DNA from: JANQJA01 sp040880285
GTDB taxonomy: Bacteria; Pseudomonadota; Gammaproteobacteria; Pseudomonadales; Azotimanducaceae
Direction: 5' to 3'
DNA: 26,799 bases
Assembly: GCA_040880285.1 (NCBI GenBank)
Contig: JBBDIT010000038.1
Location: 1-26,799 of the forward strand
Made by a program: the position numbers and the translations under genes. The notes below the pieces were generated by a model that was not told the DNA's origin, did no database searches, and saw only the letters and a list, made by a program, of their open reading frames with translations. Shown one piece after another: positions 24,268-26,799 of this stretch; position 1 is the first letter of the stretch, and each line of letters starts with the position of its first letter.

Positions 24268-24939
24268 TTATCCATGTTCTTCTCCCTTTTCTTCGCGCCT
24301 GCCGCGTCGGCGTCTACTCAGGTGCCCCATCGGTGAGATTCTTTTAGTGATTTCGGGATAGCCGGCATAGGTAACGCTTCCAGCACCACTGATCACCACA
24401 TCCAGGTCCTCTGCCACGGAGACATCAGCAGTGCCGGCGCCGGAAATATTGACCAGGGCAAAGTCACTGATAAGCCGGCTCGCCTGGTAACGTCCAGCAC
24501 CGCTGATTGCGATTGACTGTGCTTCAACATCACCTTGCGCCTTGACGATGCCGGCGCCGCTAATCTTTACATCAAAGCGATCAGCGGTAACATGTTCCAG
24601 CGTTACCTGACCGATGCCGGTAACACTGATTTGAATCTGGTCGTTGTCGAGATCAGGAATGATCACGCGCCCGACGCCAGTCACCTTGAGCCCACGCAGT
24701 TCCCTGACCTTGAGAGAGTAGGAAATGACTTCCCGATGTACGCGTAGGGACACCACCCTGGGGCTTTTGTAACCGAGGCGCAATTCGCCGTCGACAACAA
24801 CCGCGTGGATATCCCGCATGACGTAGGAAGGCGCGTGTACTGTCAGGGATTCTGCATCATCCTGGGTAATTTTGAGCACACCAGGCCCCATAAACCGAAC
24901 CTGGTCGAATCGGCGAACCTCATGCACTTTTACTGTCAT
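24268..24939 (-). CDS. Toastrack/DUF2807 (GIN-like) beta-repeat protein of the psp operon
   Basis: 223 residues. The body is a series of beta-rungs marked by GxG turns: MGPG (17-20), TGVG (87-90), TGIG (107-110) and SGAG at 127-130, 146-149, 166-169 and 184-187, about 18-20 residues apart. This is the DUF2807 type, grouped with DUF4097 and DUF2154 as the Toastrack domain, which is known to accompany PspC in stress operons. There is no signal peptide or membrane helix, so it appears cytoplasmic, unlike many DUF2807 proteins. The C-terminus (208-223) is a basic then acidic tail beginning SRRRRGRREEK. The ATG overlaps the pspC stop as ATGA. It probably binds a Psp partner, but its role is unknown. 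Confidence 0.85.
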   Translation of the reverse strand: MTVKVHEVRRFDQVRFMGPGVLKITQDDAESLTVHAPSYVMRDIHAVVVDGELRLGYKSPRVVSLRVHREVISYSLKVRELRGLKVTGVGRVIIPDLDNDQIQISVTGIGQVTLEHVTADRFDVKISGAGIVKAQGDVEAQSIAISGAGRYQASRLISDFALVNISGAGTADVSVAEDLDVVISGAGSVTYAGYPEITKRISPMGHLSRRRRGRREEKGEEHG

Positions 24940-25841
24940 GCATCTTCCCCGGCAATCTTGCGAAGTTCTCGCTGTAGCTCGAACTTCGATGAGGTGACAT
25001 GGGACTCCATGTTGCGCAATCGTACTTCGATATCAGAAAATTTGTCTTTCGCGGTTCGCAACGCTTCGGCGTTGCCAAGGCGTGGACCACCCCTGCTATC
25101 GCCCGCATCATCGTAACCATCGTCATAGACGTCGTCGTAAACATCGGTGGCATCCGCGTCTTTGTAACGATCAGTGACCCGGCGATAATAGGGTTTGTCA
25201 TCCATAAGGAAGTAGGTAATAAAATAGACGGTAATGGCAACGCTTGGTACAAAGATTAAACCCAGAACAGCAACCAGTCTAACCTGCCAGGTATCGACTT
25301 CAAGGTACTCGGCCACACCGGCGCACACACCGCAGATTTTCCCGCGTCGCTTGTCACGATAGAGCCCGCGCCCCGAGTTGAAACGACTTCGAAATGATCG
25401 GTGACCGCGAGGTTTAGTACTGTATCGGCGGGACCGGCGAGACCTTGACCTGCTGCTTTCCATTCTCTCCTCCCCGGTCTTTCCGGTTCCGTAGGTCTCA
25501 TCGGCAGTCGCATGAACGTCATCCGTATCGGCACCGAACATGGATCGTCCCTGCTCTTCGAACCAGGCCTCGGCCTTTTTTTCCCACTTCTCTGTAAAGT
25601 CGTCCACGTAATCTTCGATGGAACGCTCACGGCCCCTGTGAGTTGATCGGCTCGCCTTGGTTGAAGTTGATGCCGAGCGACTCGCCTCTTCAGCCAGTGC
25701 ACTGGCCCGCAGCGCTGCCTTTCTCGCATCCTGTGCCTTACGTTCTGCTCTCAGCTTCTCTCGTTGTGCCAGCCGTTCCGCGCGCCTCGCTTCTCTCGCT
25801 GCACGTCGTTCTTTGCTATACCTTCGATCCGAGCCACTCAC
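24936..25841 (-). CDS. pspC: PspC domain membrane protein with a long Arg/Ser-rich N-terminal extension
   Basis: PspC normally has about 120 residues and, with PspB, senses envelope stress and recruits PspA to the inner membrane. Here 301 residues are found. The PspC domain spans about 158-217 (LYRDKRRGKICGVCAGVAEYL, then a membrane helix near 188-212). The N-terminal 158 residues are unusual: a Arg/Ala/Glu helix (5-52), a Ser-rich stretch, an acidic part (74-110) and RS-type repeats (129-153). After the membrane helix come an Asp/Tyr repeat (VYDD, VYDD, GYDD; 233-245) and a C-terminal amphipathic helix (258-297). I chose GTG at 25841: AGAGGA lies six bases upstream and overlaps the pspB stop, while an upstream start at 25952 would run far into pspB. 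It overlaps the Toastrack gene by four bases. Confidence 0.88.
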   Translation of the reverse strand: MSGSDRRYSKERRAAREARRAERLAQREKLRAERKAQDARKAALRASALAEEASRSASTSTKASRSTHRGRERSIEDYVDDFTEKWEKKAEAWFEEQGRSMFGADTDDVHATADETYGTGKTGEERMESSRSRSRRSRRYSTKPRGHRSFRSRFNSGRGLYRDKRRGKICGVCAGVAEYLEVDTWQVRLVAVLGLIFVPSVAITVYFITYFLMDDKPYYRRVTDRYKDADATDVYDDVYDDGYDDAGDSRGGPRLGNAEALRTAKDKFSDIEVRLRNMESHVTSSKFELQRELRKIAGEDA

Positions 25842-25851
25842 ATTGCGTCCT

Positions 25852-26100
25852 CTATCCAGTCTGTGACTGCTTGTCCCTCCAGCCGGGACTTTCCACATCA
25901 AGAATCGACTCCAGCGTCTCGATGCGCGCAGCCATCTTATTGGCCACCTCAATCATCTCATTGAGTTCGGCTCGTTCGCTATTGGTCAGGCCACCGGCTG
26001 TCTTTGCCCTGGACCTGTAGTGAACGATAATCCAGATCGGCGCCACGACGACCAGGAACACGACAATCGGGACAAAAAAAGCCACAACGATGCCGTCCAT
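25852..26100 (-). CDS. pspB: Phage shock protein B
   Basis: A small inner-membrane protein of 82 residues (E. coli 74) with one N-terminal transmembrane helix (about 4-26), the WIIVHYRSR junction and a cytoplasmic coiled helix ending in RIETLESILDVESPGWRDK, which is the PspB hallmark. It acts with PspC to detect membrane stress. The ATG shares one base with the pspA stop (TAATG), and its stop overlaps the pspC ribosome site, so expression follows pspA. The acidic-basic coil is intact, so it should function normally despite the altered PspC. Confidence 0.95.
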   Translation of the reverse strand: MDGIVVAFFVPIVVFLVVVAPIWIIVHYRSRAKTAGGLTNSERAELNEMIEVANKMAARIETLESILDVESPGWRDKQSQTG

Positions 26101-26783
26101 TATTTCACCTCGCTTTCATCACCTGCCTTGCCACCCAGCCGAGCCTTTAAGCGAGCCAATTCTTCGTCAACCCGTTCGTCAGCTTCCAGATCCTCAATTT
26201 CATCGGCAAGTGTTCTTTGCCCAAGATCGTAGGATTCAACCTCACCTTCCATATCATCAATCTTTCGTTCGTAACGTTCAAACCGGCTCATCGCATCGTT
26301 GATGTTGACATCGTGCAATTGCCGGCGCACACCCATTCGCGATTGTGCTGTCTTGCTGCGTACTACCAGCGCCTTCTGCCTGGCCCTGGCATCCACCAAC
26401 TTCTGCTGTAGCAGGCCAATGTCACCGGACAGCTTCTGCAGGTTGTGCTCGATCTGCTCAAGGTCTGACGTCATCGTATCGACCGCAGCCAGGGCCTCGG
26501 TCTTTTCTTTCAAGGCAGCCCGGGCCAGGTCTTCACGATCTTTGGCAAGGGCGATTTCGGCCTTATGCTCCCACTCCCCGGCCTCCTTTTTAACGCGTTC
26601 CGAGCGCCGACCCAACTCTTTCTTGTCAGCGATCAACTTGGCCGACTGGGTCCGGACCTCAACGAGGGTTTCTTCCATCTCCTGGATAATCAGCCTGACC
26701 ATTTTCTCCGGATCTTCCGCCTTGTCCAGTATGGCATTGAGATTGGAGTTGATGATGTCGCTGAATCTGGAAAATATGCCCAT
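26100..26783 (-). CDS. pspA: Phage shock protein A
   Basis: A peripheral membrane protein of the PspA/IM30/ESCRT-III family, 227 residues (E. coli 222). It assembles on damaged inner membranes and, in E. coli, also inhibits the activator PspF. The sequence starts with the amphipathic membrane-binding helix MGIFSRFSDIINSNLNAIL, followed by the family motif EDPEKMVRLIIQEME (23-37) and long coiled coils. Five extra C-terminal residues are charged. AAGAGG lies nine bases before the ATG at 26783. Only 16 bases of upstream DNA are in the window, so neither the expected sigma-54 promoter nor pspF can be seen. Confidence 0.97.
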   Translation of the reverse strand: MGIFSRFSDIINSNLNAILDKAEDPEKMVRLIIQEMEETLVEVRTQSAKLIADKKELGRRSERVKKEAGEWEHKAEIALAKDREDLARAALKEKTEALAAVDTMTSDLEQIEHNLQKLSGDIGLLQQKLVDARARQKALVVRSKTAQSRMGVRRQLHDVNINDAMSRFERYERKIDDMEGEVESYDLGQRTLADEIEDLEADERVDEELARLKARLGGKAGDESEVK

Positions 26784-26799
26784 CTTCGTAAACCTCTTG

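Noticed and set aside
1..26799. tRNA, rRNA, CRISPR, insertion sequences and prophage genes
   Set aside because: All spacers are short, no T-loop GTTCRANYC context with a cloverleaf was seen, no spaced repeats of CRISPR type occur, and no transposase or integrase motif is encoded.

Overview
The window is a 26.8 kb piece of a draft or metagenome-derived scaffold from a gammaproteobacterium. The lineage is inferred from gene content: YcgL and YcgN-type proteins, a dnaX-ybaB-recR chain, HrpA, DusA, RNase D and a pspA-pspB-pspC set with proteobacterial-style PspB. I cannot place it below class level. Coding density is very high, neighbouring genes often overlap by 1, 4 or 11 bases, and GTG (once TTG) is used often as a start. 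Three runs of exactly 100 N (2511-2610, 14960-15059, 21706-21805) are scaffold gaps of unknown true length; each interrupts a real gene (S9 peptidase, hrpA, dnaX). No rRNA, tRNA, CRISPR array, insertion sequence or phage gene was found, and no gene-free stretch exceeds 300 bases.

Left part, mostly minus strand: a Baeyer-Villiger monooxygenase overlapping the end of a secreted S9 peptidase gene; an unrecognised 146-residue protein; an atypical, enlarged PRPP-synthetase-like protein; hemN; and gltX. Between gltX and hemN lies a perfect inverted repeat that fits both an intrinsic terminator for gltX and an FNR/Anr-type site placed exactly for class II activation of hemN. On the plus strand dusA and a TerB-like gene follow, divergent from gltX.

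Middle, minus strand: a phosphatase and STAS-antagonist pair (partner switching) whose receiver domain has lost its phosphorylation residues; hrpA followed by mlaA, the latter encoding a non-lipoprotein form of the outer-membrane lipid-trafficking protein; and a moxR-VWA (CoxE-like) chaperone pair with its own candidate promoter. Upstream of these is a long tight chain dnaX-ybaB-recR-rnd-ycgL-ycgN plus a small membrane protein, joining the clamp loader, recombinational repair and RNase D.

Right part: on the plus strand a glycerophosphodiester phosphodiesterase overlaps a GNAT acetyltransferase. At the far right, on the minus strand, is a psp envelope-stress operon, pspA-pspB-pspC plus a Toastrack/DUF2807 protein. 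PspC carries an unusual roughly 158-residue Arg/Ser-rich N-terminal extension, and the fourth protein is a GxG-repeat protein without a signal peptide. This operon and the partner-switching pair are the least conventional systems in the window. The rest is largely housekeeping.
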